Shown: piece after piece, positions 36,899-45,364 of the stretch
How positions within the stretch are numbered: the first letter of the stretch is position 1
Layout of the letters: the number at the start of each line of letters is the position of its first letter
Source: UBA4479 sp963974935
GTDB taxonomy: Bacteria; Pseudomonadota; Alphaproteobacteria; Rhodospirillales; Casp-alpha2
Reading direction: 5' to 3'
Assembly (NCBI GenBank): GCA_963974935.1
Contig: CAXBEV010000001.1
Location: 124,001-188,000, forward strand
DNA length: 64,000 nucleotides
The notes under the pieces: model-generated
Told to the model about the DNA's origin: nothing
The model's input: only the letters and a program-made list of their open reading frames with translations
Databases searched by the model: none
Program-made: the position numbers and the translations under genes

Positions 36899-37888
36899 AT
36901 GATAAAATGCGGCATCGCCGGTTGCGGTAAATGGGGTCAGGTCCTGATTGATTCTGTGCAGGGCATTTCTGATAAGATCACCTTCACAGCCGGCGTGACC
37001 GGGCGCAAAGAACGCGCTGTCGATTATTGCGCCGCCAAGGGCATTGATCTGCGCGATGACTTTCAAGCGTTGCTGGATGATCCCGAGTTGGACGGCATTG
37101 TGTTGGCGACGCCGCACAGCCAGCATGCAGAACAAGTGATTCTCGCTGCCGCGGCCGGTAAACCTGTATTCTGCGAAAAGCCCTTCACGTTGGATGCCGA
37201 CGATGCGCGCCGCGCTGTCGACGCCATGGACGGTGCCGGACTGCCGTTGTGCATCGGATTCAACCGCCGCTTTCTGCCGGCGATGCGCAAACTCAAAGGC
37301 TTGGTACAGTCAGGTGCGCTCGGCGACATCATTCATGCCGAAGGCAATATTTCCGGCAACGGCGCGCTCCGCTACGGGCCAGAGCACTGGCGCGCATCGC
37401 GCGATGAGAGCCCTGCCGGCGGAATGACGGCGATGGGCGTGCATATGATGGATTCGATGATCGGTATATTGGGACGGGTCGAACGTTTGCGCGCCGTCTC
37501 GGAACGTCATGCCGCACCGACCGATATTGACGACACTACATTTGCCAGCTTGAAATTCGAAAGTGGCGTCACTGGTGTGATGACGACGCTGTTTGCGACG
37601 CGCCGATTATGGCGGGTGCAAGTGTTCGGCACGCTCGGTTGGGCCGAAGTCCGCGACGAGACGATTCTCGAAGTTCGCATGATCGACGGCGATGAAATCA
37701 GCGTCGAAGATTTTTCGGGCTTCGATATGGAACGTGCCGAACTTGAGGCTTTTGCCGACACGTTGAGCGGAAACGTTCCTTATCTCGTGCCGAACGAAGA
37801 CGTCGTGCACGGCATCGATATTCTTAATGCAATAGAACGCGCCGCCGCTGAGGGCAGCGAAATTGCGTTGCCCAAAGACGGTTCATAA
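36899..37888 (+). CDS. Gfo/Idh/MocA-family oxidoreductase
   Basis: A 329-residue NAD(P)-dependent oxidoreductase. The Rossmann motif is IAGCGKWGQVLIDS, the family's EKP motif is PVFCEKPFTLDADDARRAVDAM, and the central part includes GMTAMGVHMMDSMIGILG with a probable catalytic His. Members oxidise or reduce sugars, inositols or related polyols; the substrate is unknown. The ATG at 36899 follows GGGGA at good spacing; the open frame runs far upstream through the transporter gene on the other strand, which is not coding. Confidence 0.9.
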   Translation: MIKCGIAGCGKWGQVLIDSVQGISDKITFTAGVTGRKERAVDYCAAKGIDLRDDFQALLDDPELDGIVLATPHSQHAEQVILAAAAGKPVFCEKPFTLDADDARRAVDAMDGAGLPLCIGFNRRFLPAMRKLKGLVQSGALGDIIHAEGNISGNGALRYGPEHWRASRDESPAGGMTAMGVHMMDSMIGILGRVERLRAVSERHAAPTDIDDTTFASLKFESGVTGVMTTLFATRRLWRVQVFGTLGWAEVRDETILEVRMIDGDEISVEDFSGFDMERAELEAFADTLSGNVPYLVPNEDVVHGIDILNAIERAAAEGSEIALPKDGS

Positions 37889-37903
37889 GCCGGGTCAGGT
37901 GCG

Positions 37904-38095
37904 TTATTCGCCCTTTGAGGCCGCGATCTTCTTGTCGGTGTCGTACTGGCTCAGTGCGTACACCGACCAGATCGCGGCGGGGATCCAACCGATCAATGAT
38001 AATTGTAAAATCAGGCAGATGATGCCCTGAATCGGTTTGCCGATGGTGAAAAAGTTCAGCCATGGGATCAAAAGCGCGAGAATTAAACGCAACAT
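37904..38095 (-). CDS. Small YqaE/Pmp3-like membrane protein
   Basis: A 63-residue protein with two hydrophobic segments (about 1-20 and 24-48), LILALLIPWLNFF and GIICLILQLSLIGWIPAAIWSVYAL, and a charged tail DTDKKIAASKGE. The pattern of two segments with GWIPAAIWSVYAL resembles the YqaE/Pmp3 stress-related proteolipids. Function in bacteria is poorly known. It is convergent with the Gfo/Idh gene and divergent from queA. Confidence 0.7.
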   Translation of the reverse strand: MLRLILALLIPWLNFFTIGKPIQGIICLILQLSLIGWIPAAIWSVYALSQYDTDKKIAASKGE

Positions 38096-38202
38096 AGGTA
38101 ACCTCGTCTGTTGTTAGGGGCGGGCTTATGTGCCGCGTCACCAATAAGACATAAACGTTCCACGATTGTCGGGCGCGCTGCAAGCGTATAAAACCCCGCA
38201 TC

Positions 38203-39282
38203 ATGGATGTTGGACTTTTCGATTTTAACCTACCGACTGAGTTGATCGCGCAGGCGCCCGTGCGTCCGCGTGACAGCGCGCGGATGCTACATGTCCCAGC
38301 CACCGGCCCGTTTGCCGACAAGCATGTGCGCGATTTGCCGGATCTGCTGCACCCTGGCGACGTGATGGTGTTTAACGACACACGGGTGATCCCGGCCCGC
38401 CTGGTCGGTCGGCGCGGCGATGCCACCAACCGAGGCCGCCCCGAGAGTGCTAAAATCGAAATCACCCTGCACCAGCCGGTCGATGCTTACACGTGGCGCG
38501 TATTCGCGAAACCGGCGCGCAAGCTCAACCCTCGCGACTATATCGTGTTTGGGCCAGGTTTTGCCGCCGATTGCATTGACGTCGGCGACATGGGTGAGCG
38601 CTGGTTGAAGTTCAACGTCGCCGGTCGCGAGTTAATCGAGATGTTGGAAAAATTTGGTGTGATGCCGCTCCCGCCCTATATCAAGCGACCCTCAGACGGA
38701 TTAGAGAGCGACCGTTCGGACTATCAAACCATGTTTGCTGAAAAAGACGGCGCTGTCGCCGCGCCAACCGCCGCCCTGCACTTTACCGATTCACTGCTGG
38801 CCAAGGTCCGAGACACAGGCGTCGTCGATCACCGCGTCACGCTGCATGTCGGTGCCGGCACGTTTCAGCCGGTGCACGCCGAAGATACCGATCATCATCA
38901 AATGCATACCGAGCGCGCGATTTTGTCGGCCGAGGTCGCGCAGGCGTTAAACGATGCGCGCTCAGCCGGCGGGCGAATCATTGCGTGCGGCACCACGTCG
39001 CTGCGGACCTTGGAAAGTGCCGTCGACGATCAAGGCCGATTCCATGCCTATGACGGCAACACCGATATTTTTATTACGCCGGGCTATCGCATCCGCGGCA
39101 TCGACGCGCTGATGACGAATTTCCATCTGCCGCGCTCGACCCTGTTTATGTTGGTCTCGGCGTTGGCCGGGCTAGATCGAATGCAGGCCGCTTACGCCCA
39201 TGCCATTGTGCATGGATACCGGTTTTATTCTTACGGCGACGCGTGCTTTATCGAGCGCGCCGCCCTCAACGAGGACCTTTGA
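38203..39282 (+). CDS. queA: S-adenosylmethionine:tRNA ribosyltransferase-isomerase
   Basis: A 359-residue enzyme that transfers and isomerises the ribosyl part of SAM onto preQ1 in tRNA to give epoxyqueuosine. Diagnostic segments are FDFNLPTELIAQAPVRPRDSARML, VMVFNDTRVIPARL, PPYIKRPSD, AAPTAALHFT and RIIACGTTSLRTLES. The length fits the family. Its TGA shares an A with the ATG of tgt, so the two are translationally coupled. Confidence 0.97.
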   Translation: MDVGLFDFNLPTELIAQAPVRPRDSARMLHVPATGPFADKHVRDLPDLLHPGDVMVFNDTRVIPARLVGRRGDATNRGRPESAKIEITLHQPVDAYTWRVFAKPARKLNPRDYIVFGPGFAADCIDVGDMGERWLKFNVAGRELIEMLEKFGVMPLPPYIKRPSDGLESDRSDYQTMFAEKDGAVAAPTAALHFTDSLLAKVRDTGVVDHRVTLHVGAGTFQPVHAEDTDHHQMHTERAILSAEVAQALNDARSAGGRIIACGTTSLRTLESAVDDQGRFHAYDGNTDIFITPGYRIRGIDALMTNFHLPRSTLFMLVSALAGLDRMQAAYAHAIVHGYRFYSYGDACFIERAALNEDL

Positions 39283-40409
39283 TGACAGCCTTCGGCTTTA
39301 CCCTTCAGGCCATTGACGGCGCTGCCCGGCGCGGACAGGTGATGACGGCGCACGGCAGCTTCGAGACGCCGGCCTTCATGCCGGTCGGCACCGCTGCCAC
39401 GGTCAAAGCGATGACCCCGGAATGGGTCGCCGAGACCGGGGCTGAATGCATCCTCGGCAACACTTATCACCTGATGCTGCGCCCGACCGCGGAACGCATT
39501 CACGCGTTGGGCGGTCTGCACACATTCATGAATTGGCCTGGGCCGATTCTGACCGACAGCGGTGGGTTTCAGGTGATGTCGCTGACGGATCTTCGCAAAC
39601 TGACCGAAGACGGCGTGCGTTTTCGCTCGCACATCGACGGTAGCTATCACGATCTGACACCGGAACGATCCATGGAGATCCAACGCATGTTGGATGCCGA
39701 TATCACCATGGTGTTGGACGAATGCACCAAGTTTCCCTGCGAAAAGCATGAGGCCGCCGAAAGCATGGCTTTATCTATGCGTTGGGCACAGCGCTGCCGG
39801 GATGCCTTCGATGCGCGTCCGGGCTATGGTTTGTTCGGGATCGTGCAGGGCAGCGTTTATGAAGACTTGCGTCATGAGAGCGTGCAGGCGCTGACCGACA
39901 TCGGCTTTGACGGCTACGCCGTCGGTGGCCTTGCGGTTGGCGAGGGCCACGAGATGATGCTCAAGGTTTTGGATTTCACCACGCCGTCATTGCCCCAAGA
40001 TAAGCCCCGCTATTTGATGGGGGTCGGCAAACCCGACGACTTGGTGGCCGCCGTGGCACGTGGCATCGACATGTTCGATTGCGTGCTGCCGACTCGATCC
40101 GGGCGCACCAATCAAGCGTTCACGCGGCGCGGTACAGTGAACATGCGCAACACGCGCCACAAAGACGACGCCCGCCCACTTGATGCCGATTGCGCGTGCT
40201 ACACCTGTCAAACGTATTCCAGGGCCTATGTGCATCATCTGGTGATGGCCAAGGAAATCCTCGGCATGATGCTGTTGACCCGCCACAACCTGCATTACTA
40301 CCAAGAACTCATGACCGATATGCGCACTGCCATCGAAGCGGGCACGTTCGCGGATTTCCAAAAAGCGTTCGCCGCCGAATACACCGACGGCGATATCGCG
40401 TTAACGTAA
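39282..40409 (+). CDS. tgt: tRNA-guanine transglycosylase
   Basis: A 375-residue enzyme that swaps the wobble guanine of GUN tRNAs for preQ1. The active-site loop LTDSGGFQVMSLTDL, the Asp-containing MFDCVLPTRSGRTNQAFTRRG, the substrate loop FGIVQGSVYEDLRHES with GGLAVGEG, and the zinc site CACYTCQTYSRAYVHHL...TRHNL are all intact. The ATG at 39282 was chosen because it abuts the queA stop; upstream in-frame starts lie inside queA. Confidence 0.97.
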   Translation: MTAFGFTLQAIDGAARRGQVMTAHGSFETPAFMPVGTAATVKAMTPEWVAETGAECILGNTYHLMLRPTAERIHALGGLHTFMNWPGPILTDSGGFQVMSLTDLRKLTEDGVRFRSHIDGSYHDLTPERSMEIQRMLDADITMVLDECTKFPCEKHEAAESMALSMRWAQRCRDAFDARPGYGLFGIVQGSVYEDLRHESVQALTDIGFDGYAVGGLAVGEGHEMMLKVLDFTTPSLPQDKPRYLMGVGKPDDLVAAVARGIDMFDCVLPTRSGRTNQAFTRRGTVNMRNTRHKDDARPLDADCACYTCQTYSRAYVHHLVMAKEILGMMLLTRHNLHYYQELMTDMRTAIEAGTFADFQKAFAAEYTDGDIALT

Positions 40410-40445
40410 CTTCCTCTCGGAATGCCGATGACGTAGGATACTTTT

Positions 40446-40910
40446 ATGTCAGATCAGACTCACGAAACCTTGACCCAACTGGGCGCTGCCAGCGAGCTGC
40501 CGGAAAGCCCCGACGCTGCGACGCTCGAATGTGTGCCGAACCCGCACCCGGGGACGCGCTATCTGGTGCGCTTTGTGGCACCCGAGTTCACGTCGTTATG
40601 TCCGGTTACCGGCCAGCCGGACTTTGCGCACTTGGTGATCGATTACATCCCCGAAACCAGCATCGTCGAGAGTAAGTCGCTAAAGCTTTATCTGGGCAGT
40701 TTCCGTAACCATCCGGGATTTCACGAAAGCTGCACCATCGATATCGCACAGAAAATCATTCAGGCGACGAGCCCACACTGGCTGCGCATCGGCGGCTATT
40801 GGTATCCGCGCGGCGGCATTCCGATTGATGTGTTTTATCAGACCAGCGAGCCGCCGAAGGGTATCTGGATTCCCGATCAGGGCGTGCAGCCGTATCGCGG
40901 TCGGGGGTAG
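40446..40910 (+). CDS. queF: NADPH-dependent 7-cyano-7-deazaguanine reductase
   Basis: A 154-residue short-type QueF that reduces preQ0 to preQ1. The catalytic Cys and Asp are in FTSLCPVTGQPDFAHL, and the QueF signature is ESKSLKLYLGSFRNHPGFHESC. It is the third gene of the queA-tgt-queF run, 36 bases after tgt, and is followed by a perfect hairpin at 40921-40952. Confidence 0.96.
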   Translation: MSDQTHETLTQLGAASELPESPDAATLECVPNPHPGTRYLVRFVAPEFTSLCPVTGQPDFAHLVIDYIPETSIVESKSLKLYLGSFRNHPGFHESCTIDIAQKIIQATSPHWLRIGGYWYPRGGIPIDVFYQTSEPPKGIWIPDQGVQPYRGRG

Positions 40911-40920
40911 ATCTCGCTCA

Positions 40921-40952
40921 AAGGTCCCGGACGCGCAGTGATCCGGGACCTT
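40921..40952. terminator. Perfect hairpin between convergent queF and queD
   Basis: AAGGTCCCGGA (40921-40931) and TCCGGGACCTT (40942-40952) are exact 11-bp reverse complements around the loop CGCGCAGTGA. Between two convergent genes it may stop transcription from both sides, although T-runs are short. The same core with the same ten-base loop (one change) recurs at 42066-42089, so it is also a repeat family member. Confidence 0.6.
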
Positions 40953-40959
40953 AAAGCAA

Positions 40960-41316
40960 TCAATCACCCCGATAGGTGCAACCCGCCGTGCAGGTTTCCC
41001 ATAATTTTACTTCGGACAAGCCGGGCAGAGCGGGCTTGAGCTCGGCCCAAATCCATTTCGCGATGTTTTCCGACGTAGGATTTTCCAGGCCTTTGATGTC
41101 GTTGAGATAATAATGATCCAAGCGCTGATAAATCGGCTGAAAGGCGGCTTTGATATCGGCGAAATCGATCACCCAGCCGGTGTGTGGATCGACATCGCCT
41201 TCAACGGCCAAGCGGACGCGGAAGCTGTGACCGTGCAGGCGACGGCACTTATGACCTTCGGGCGTGTTCGGCAGGTCGTGCGCCGCTTCGAAGGTGAATT
41301 CTTTAAAAATTTCCAT
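40960..41316 (-). CDS. queD: 6-carboxytetrahydropterin synthase
   Basis: A 118-residue pterin-synthase-fold enzyme that makes 6-carboxy-5,6,7,8-tetrahydropterin from dihydroneopterin triphosphate. The zinc histidines are in FEAAHDL and RRLHGHSF, the catalytic Cys is in GHKCRRLHGH, and VIDFADIK, PTSENIAKWIW and LWETCTAGCTYRGD complete the family pattern. The ATG at 41316 is chosen as the conserved MEIFKEFTFEAAH start; GAGAG lies upstream. It follows queE by 22 bases. Confidence 0.96.
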   Translation of the reverse strand: MEIFKEFTFEAAHDLPNTPEGHKCRRLHGHSFRVRLAVEGDVDPHTGWVIDFADIKAAFQPIYQRLDHYYLNDIKGLENPTSENIAKWIWAELKPALPGLSEVKLWETCTAGCTYRGD

Positions 41317-41338
41317 ATCGTCCGTTCTCTCGTTCTCG

Positions 41339-41974
41339 TTAAGGGATGCCCAACACTTTGTGGGTTTGCAGGCTGAGCCGCCAAGCCGGATGGGATTTGC
41401 AATATGCGATGCAGGCCTGGGTGTTGGCCTCAGCGTTCGGCCCGTCCAGCGGTTGCAGCGAAAAACATGAAAACGCGAGGCCTTCAAACATCTCCGGCCG
41501 CGCTTTTTGTTGTGGGTAGACGAGCTTCAGCTCGTGCCCCGTCAACTGTTTTAGCGGCGCATCGGCTTTCGGGCTGACGCAGAGCCAATCGATGCCATCG
41601 GGCGCTTTGACCGTGCCGTTGGTCTCAACTGCGATTTCGAAGCCGGCGCCGTGAAGTGCGTCGATCAGTACGGTGTTGACTTGCAGCAACGGTTCGCCGC
41701 CGGTGAGTACAGCGAATTTCGGCCCGTCGTGGTCTTCAGGCCACGCCGCCGCAGTTGCATCGGCCAATGCGTCGGCATCGGCAAACTTGCCGCCGCCCAT
41801 CCCATCGGTGCCGACAAAATCAGTATCGCAGAAATTACAGACGGCATTTGCGCGGTCTTGTTCGCGGCCATTCCACAAATTGCAGCCGGCAAAACGCACA
41901 AACACCGCCGGTCTTCCGGCATGGCGCCCTTCGCCCTGAAGGGTGTAGAAGATTTCTTTGACCGCATATGTCAT
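41339..41974 (-). CDS. queE: 7-carboxy-7-deazaguanine synthase (radical SAM)
   Basis: A 211-residue radical SAM enzyme producing 7-carboxy-7-deazaguanine. The [4Fe-4S] cysteines form an expanded motif, CNLWNGREQDRANAVCNFC (C-x14-C-x2-C), as in the proteobacterial QueE subgroup. EIFYTLQGEGRHAGRPAVFVRF, VLTGGEPLLQ and AVETNGT are further family segments. The start MTYAVKEIF at 41974 agrees with the family; the open frame extends 18 residues further without a better site. It is upstream of queD on the minus strand. Confidence 0.95.
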   Translation of the reverse strand: MTYAVKEIFYTLQGEGRHAGRPAVFVRFAGCNLWNGREQDRANAVCNFCDTDFVGTDGMGGGKFADADALADATAAAWPEDHDGPKFAVLTGGEPLLQVNTVLIDALHGAGFEIAVETNGTVKAPDGIDWLCVSPKADAPLKQLTGHELKLVYPQQKARPEMFEGLAFSCFSLQPLDGPNAEANTQACIAYCKSHPAWRLSLQTHKVLGIP

Positions 41975-42059
41975 GGCGCGGGTTTTACGCCGAACTGGCG
42001 TCTGCATCAATGATGTCGTCTTTTGCATCCCCTTGCGGCTTGTCCCATCCCCCCAACGC

Positions 42060-42154
42060 GCGACTTCCCGGACGCGCAGCGATCCGGGATCTTTAGCGCG
42101 CCCGGCGTCATTCCAAGGTCCCGGATAACCCCGGTGGCGTTTCCGGGAAGTCGC
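42060..42154. repeat. 95-bp nested palindromic element between queE and a reductase gene
   Basis: The outer arms GCGACTTCCCGGA (42060-42072) and TCCGGGAAGTCGC (42142-42154) are exact 13-bp reverse complements. Inside, ATCCGGGATCTT (42082-42093) pairs with AAGGTCCCGGAT (42115-42126) with one mismatch. An alternative small hairpin, TCCCGGA-N10-TCCGGGA (42066-42089), matches the hairpin at 40925-40948. The element could fold as a long interrupted stem in RNA or as a cruciform in DNA. It fills most of the 196-bp gap between the two minus-strand genes. Confidence 0.7.
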
Positions 42155-42170
42155 CGGTGGGAGTTGGTCG

Positions 42171-42869
42171 TTAAGCGATATCTGAGAAAATATCGTGGGC
42201 GGGGACGGATTTCAGCTTCAGCATGTTCCGGCAGGCGGCGATCATGGCGGGGGGCCCGGCGAGGTAGCATTGGTGGCCGTACAGCAATGGGAAATCGGCG
42301 GCCACCGCATCGCCGACCAGACCCGAGCGCCGACCCGAATTTTCCGTCGGCGCGGCGATCACGGGGATGAAGCGAAGGTTCGAATGCGTATGCGTGAGCT
42401 TAATGAAATAGCGTTCGAGATACAGATCACGTTCGGTCTGCACACCCACATATAAATGCACGTCGCGGTTTAGCTCGCTCTGCAGTGCGGCTTCTACGAC
42501 GGCTTTCATCGGTGCCAAGCCGGTGCCGCCGGCAATCGCCAGAAGGGGGCCGCCGTGCTGTGTACGAAAATATGCGGCACCGAAGGGGCCTTCGACGTGC
42601 AGCGTATCGCCGATATTGAGTTGTGTGCAGATATGATCGGAAAGACCCCCGGCGCCGGATCGGCGCACGTGGACTTCAAGGGCGCCGTCACCGGGCGGAT
42701 TGGCGATGGAGTAATGTCTAGACTCAAAATCGCCGAGGCCGAGACAAACATACTGCCCGGCACGCCACGCATATGGCGTATTGTCCGGGGTGCGCAGGCT
42801 GAGCACGCGAACATCGTCGGTGACGTCTTTAATGTTGTCTATTTTGAAAGATGTCGGCGCGTCGGTCAT
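42171..42869 (-). CDS. Ferredoxin-reductase-like FAD/NAD(P) oxidoreductase
   Basis: A 232-residue flavin reductase of the FNR superfamily without a ferredoxin domain. The FAD-binding motif is SRHYSIANPP (RxYS), followed by GGLSDHI, GDTLHVEGPFGAAYF, the nucleotide-binding LLAIAGGTGLAPMKAVVEAAL and CYLAGPPAMI. The full FAD and NAD halves are present, so it probably serves a separate electron acceptor, perhaps an oxygenase elsewhere in the genome. It overlaps the methyltransferase gene by 4 bases. Confidence 0.88.
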   Translation of the reverse strand: MTDAPTSFKIDNIKDVTDDVRVLSLRTPDNTPYAWRAGQYVCLGLGDFESRHYSIANPPGDGALEVHVRRSGAGGLSDHICTQLNIGDTLHVEGPFGAAYFRTQHGGPLLAIAGGTGLAPMKAVVEAALQSELNRDVHLYVGVQTERDLYLERYFIKLTHTHSNLRFIPVIAAPTENSGRRSGLVGDAVAADFPLLYGHQCYLAGPPAMIAACRNMLKLKSVPAHDIFSDIA

Positions 42870-43639
42870 CGGTTCTGGTCGGTGTTGATTGGTGTATCTC
42901 GACGTGAATGGGGGGTCAGGCCGCGGCTACGTTCCGGGAGCGCCCCCAACATCTGTTTGCGTTTCGGTTCGGCGGCAATGGTGGCTGCGTACATTTGTTT
43001 GACTGCTTCGGTGATGACGACGCCGCCTGCGGCCGGGAACAGCTTTGAGCCGATATTTTCCCACGCAGGTGCTGAACTCATCAACAGCTGATTGTTGATC
43101 GGCGGTACGAATAGCGTGCGTTTCGTTTCCATCGGCACAAACATGTTGTCGCGCAACAGCCGGTTCAATTGCGCGCGGGAATACGGTAGGCCATGGCCGA
43201 ACGGAGTCGACTCAAACCGGGACCAGAGCCCGCGCCGGTTCGGCGCGACGATGATCAGACGCCCGGAATCCGCCAACACCCGCCAAACTTCACGCAAAAA
43301 CGGGCGCACACTCTCTGAGCATTCGAGCGCATGCACGATCAGCACTCGGTCCATGGAAAGGTCCGGCAGCGGTAGGTCGTTTTCATCGCACAGCATCGTC
43401 AGGCCGCGCTCGCCCACCGGCCAACGCAGCACGCCTTGACCGGCGGGCATGGCGGCCAACACGCGTTCTGCTTCGCTCCGAAAGACGCCTAGGTACGGCG
43501 TGGCAAAGCCAAGGCCCAATACGCGTTGCCCGCTGACGTCAGGCCATAGCGCACGCAAGCGGGCCCGCACCATACGTTGCGCAGTGCGCCCGGTGCGGTG
43601 TCCATAAAAATCGCGTAAATCAACAACGTCAGACCACAT
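42866..43639 (-). CDS. Class I SAM-dependent methyltransferase
   Basis: A 257-residue protein with a methyltransferase fold: VLGLGFATPYLGVFRSEAERVLAAMPA is a slightly degenerate motif I region, LPDLSMDRVLIVHALECSESV is motif IV-like, and VLADSGRLIIVAPNRRGLWSRFE is motif VI. Its substrate is unknown. I take MWSDVVDLRDFY (ATG 43639) as the start because family members commonly begin there; the open frame continues to an ATG at 43714 with no better ribosome site. Confidence 0.82.
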   Translation of the reverse strand: MWSDVVDLRDFYGHRTGRTAQRMVRARLRALWPDVSGQRVLGLGFATPYLGVFRSEAERVLAAMPAGQGVLRWPVGERGLTMLCDENDLPLPDLSMDRVLIVHALECSESVRPFLREVWRVLADSGRLIIVAPNRRGLWSRFESTPFGHGLPYSRAQLNRLLRDNMFVPMETKRTLFVPPINNQLLMSSAPAWENIGSKLFPAAGGVVITEAVKQMYAATIAAEPKRKQMLGALPERSRGLTPHSRRDTPINTDQNR

Positions 43640-43777
43640 GGGCCAGAGCGTATAGGGTTTCCGGCCCCGGGTCAGCCCCGGTTTTGATCTACCCTGCATG
43701 CTGGCGCGTGACATAAGGACTGTCCGCCCATATCTTCCTCGGCAGAAACATTAAATAAACGCCTGAGGAGGTATCCG

Positions 43778-44395
43778 ATGCAACTACGCTATTCCCCGAC
43801 GTCCCCGTTCGTGCGGAAAGTTTCCGTCACTGCCATTGAATGCGGACTCGCCGGCAAAATCGAAAATGTCACTACCGACCCTTGGTCTGCAGAGACCGAT
43901 CTACGTCAATCCAACCCGATGAGTAAAGTGCCGTGCTTGATGACCGATGCCGGCATGGCGCTGTATGATAGCCCGGTGATCTGTGAGTACCTTGATAGCC
44001 TGAACACGGGCTCGAAGATTTTTCCGACCGAGTCCGACGCCCGGTTCAAAGCATTGACGCTGGCCGCCGCCGGCGACGGCATGACCGATGCGGGTGTGCT
44101 GTTCTTAGTGGAAAACATGCGCCGCCCTGAAGAGTTGCGCTGGGATTGGTGGAGCGCACGCCAAAAAGAAACCATGAACAAATGCATGGACACCGCCGAC
44201 GAAGCGGCTGACAGCATGGCCGGCACCGACGGACCGATCACCATCGCTGAAATTACGATCGGGTGTGGTCTCGGCTGGATTGATCTGCGCTTCCCGGATT
44301 TCGGTTGGCGTGATGACCGTCCGGCGTTGGCGGATTGGTTCGATAAAATTTCGGCACGCCCGTCATTCGAACAAACGGTGCCGAAGCCGGCTTAA
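43778..44395 (+). CDS. Glutathione S-transferase family protein
   Basis: A 205-residue GST-fold protein. The thioredoxin-like N-terminal domain includes LRYSPTSPFVRKVSVTAIE, SNPMSKVPCLMTD (cis-Pro) and the glutathione-binding YDSPVICEYLD; a helical C-terminal domain follows, with ITIAEITIGCGLGWIDLRFP. The GAGGAGG site at 43764-43770 is strong. Substrate unknown; possibly detoxification. Confidence 0.93.
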   Translation: MQLRYSPTSPFVRKVSVTAIECGLAGKIENVTTDPWSAETDLRQSNPMSKVPCLMTDAGMALYDSPVICEYLDSLNTGSKIFPTESDARFKALTLAAAGDGMTDAGVLFLVENMRRPEELRWDWWSARQKETMNKCMDTADEAADSMAGTDGPITIAEITIGCGLGWIDLRFPDFGWRDDRPALADWFDKISARPSFEQTVPKPA

Positions 44396-44424
44396 CAAAG
44401 CGCGCGAAATTTAGTGAGTGGGGA

Positions 44425-45324
44425 TTATTGGCGGCGCCGTTGCAGCAGTTGTTTTGATGCCAGCAGCGCGCCGCCGATGATCAGCACGCACCCACCGGCG
44501 ACCGCCCACGTGGCTTCGCCCTTGCCAAAGACCACCAACAACACGGTTGAGATCAGTGGTGCGCCGTACGCGAGTGCACCCAGCACTTGGATATCGCCGT
44601 GTTTGGTGCCGTAATCCCAGGTAAAGAACGCAGCCCCCACAGGGCCAAGACCGAGGCCAATCACGCCCAGCCACTCCAAACCGCTCGCCGGCCAAACGGT
44701 GGCCTCAAACGCCAGATGAAAGATGGTCGCGAGCACAGCGGTGGCGGCGCAAAACCCACCGACGGTATCGGTCGGCACGGCGCCGAAGCGGCGGTTGACT
44801 ATAGAGTATGTTGACCATGTCAGCGCACAGACGCCTGCCATCATATAGCCGAACGCAAATTCGGATTTAAATCCCGTGATCCCTTTGCCGCCGGTAATCA
44901 AAAGCACGGCGCCGACGAGCCCGGCCAGCGCCCCGACAACATGCCACCAGCGCAGCCGCTCACCCGGCAGCAGCGCCGAGCCGACGACGATTAGCAACGG
45001 CCACATATAGGCGATCAGCCCGGCCTCAACCGGCGGCGCGTTGCGAAGCGCCATGAAATAAAAGAAGTGATAGCCGAACAGCCCAAGAGTACCGAGCACC
45101 CATGCGCCGATGGGTTGGCGCAAATGCTTGGCGATGTCTTCGCGGCGCACCAGCCATTTAAGGACCACAAACGCGGACGCGATGCCAAAAGACATGGCGG
45201 CCAATTGAAACGGCGGGATGGTGCCGGTGAGCGTCGTAAACAACGCTAACGTGCCCCACATCAGCACCGCAGTGCTGCCGATCAATGTGGCCTTCAGCCG
45301 TTTTGCCGGATCGTGCTGGGGCAT
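44425..45324 (-). CDS. DMT-family exporter, YddG-like
   Basis: A 299-residue inner-membrane protein with about ten membrane segments. STAVLMWGTLALFTTLTGTIPPFQLAAMSF, YHFFYFMALRNAPPVEAGLIAYMWPLLIVV and VGAAFFTWDYGTKHGDIQVLGALAYGAPLIST match the aromatic amino acid exporter YddG group of EamA transporters. The ATG at 45324 (MPQHDPAKR) is preferred over a start nine codons upstream because ACGGAAAAAC precedes it. Confidence 0.88.
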   Translation of the reverse strand: MPQHDPAKRLKATLIGSTAVLMWGTLALFTTLTGTIPPFQLAAMSFGIASAFVVLKWLVRREDIAKHLRQPIGAWVLGTLGLFGYHFFYFMALRNAPPVEAGLIAYMWPLLIVVGSALLPGERLRWWHVVGALAGLVGAVLLITGGKGITGFKSEFAFGYMMAGVCALTWSTYSIVNRRFGAVPTDTVGGFCAATAVLATIFHLAFEATVWPASGLEWLGVIGLGLGPVGAAFFTWDYGTKHGDIQVLGALAYGAPLISTVLLVVFGKGEATWAVAGGCVLIIGGALLASKQLLQRRRQ

Positions 45325-45364
45325 GTTTTTCCGTCGATGGATGCGAAACAATTAATGACCCAGG

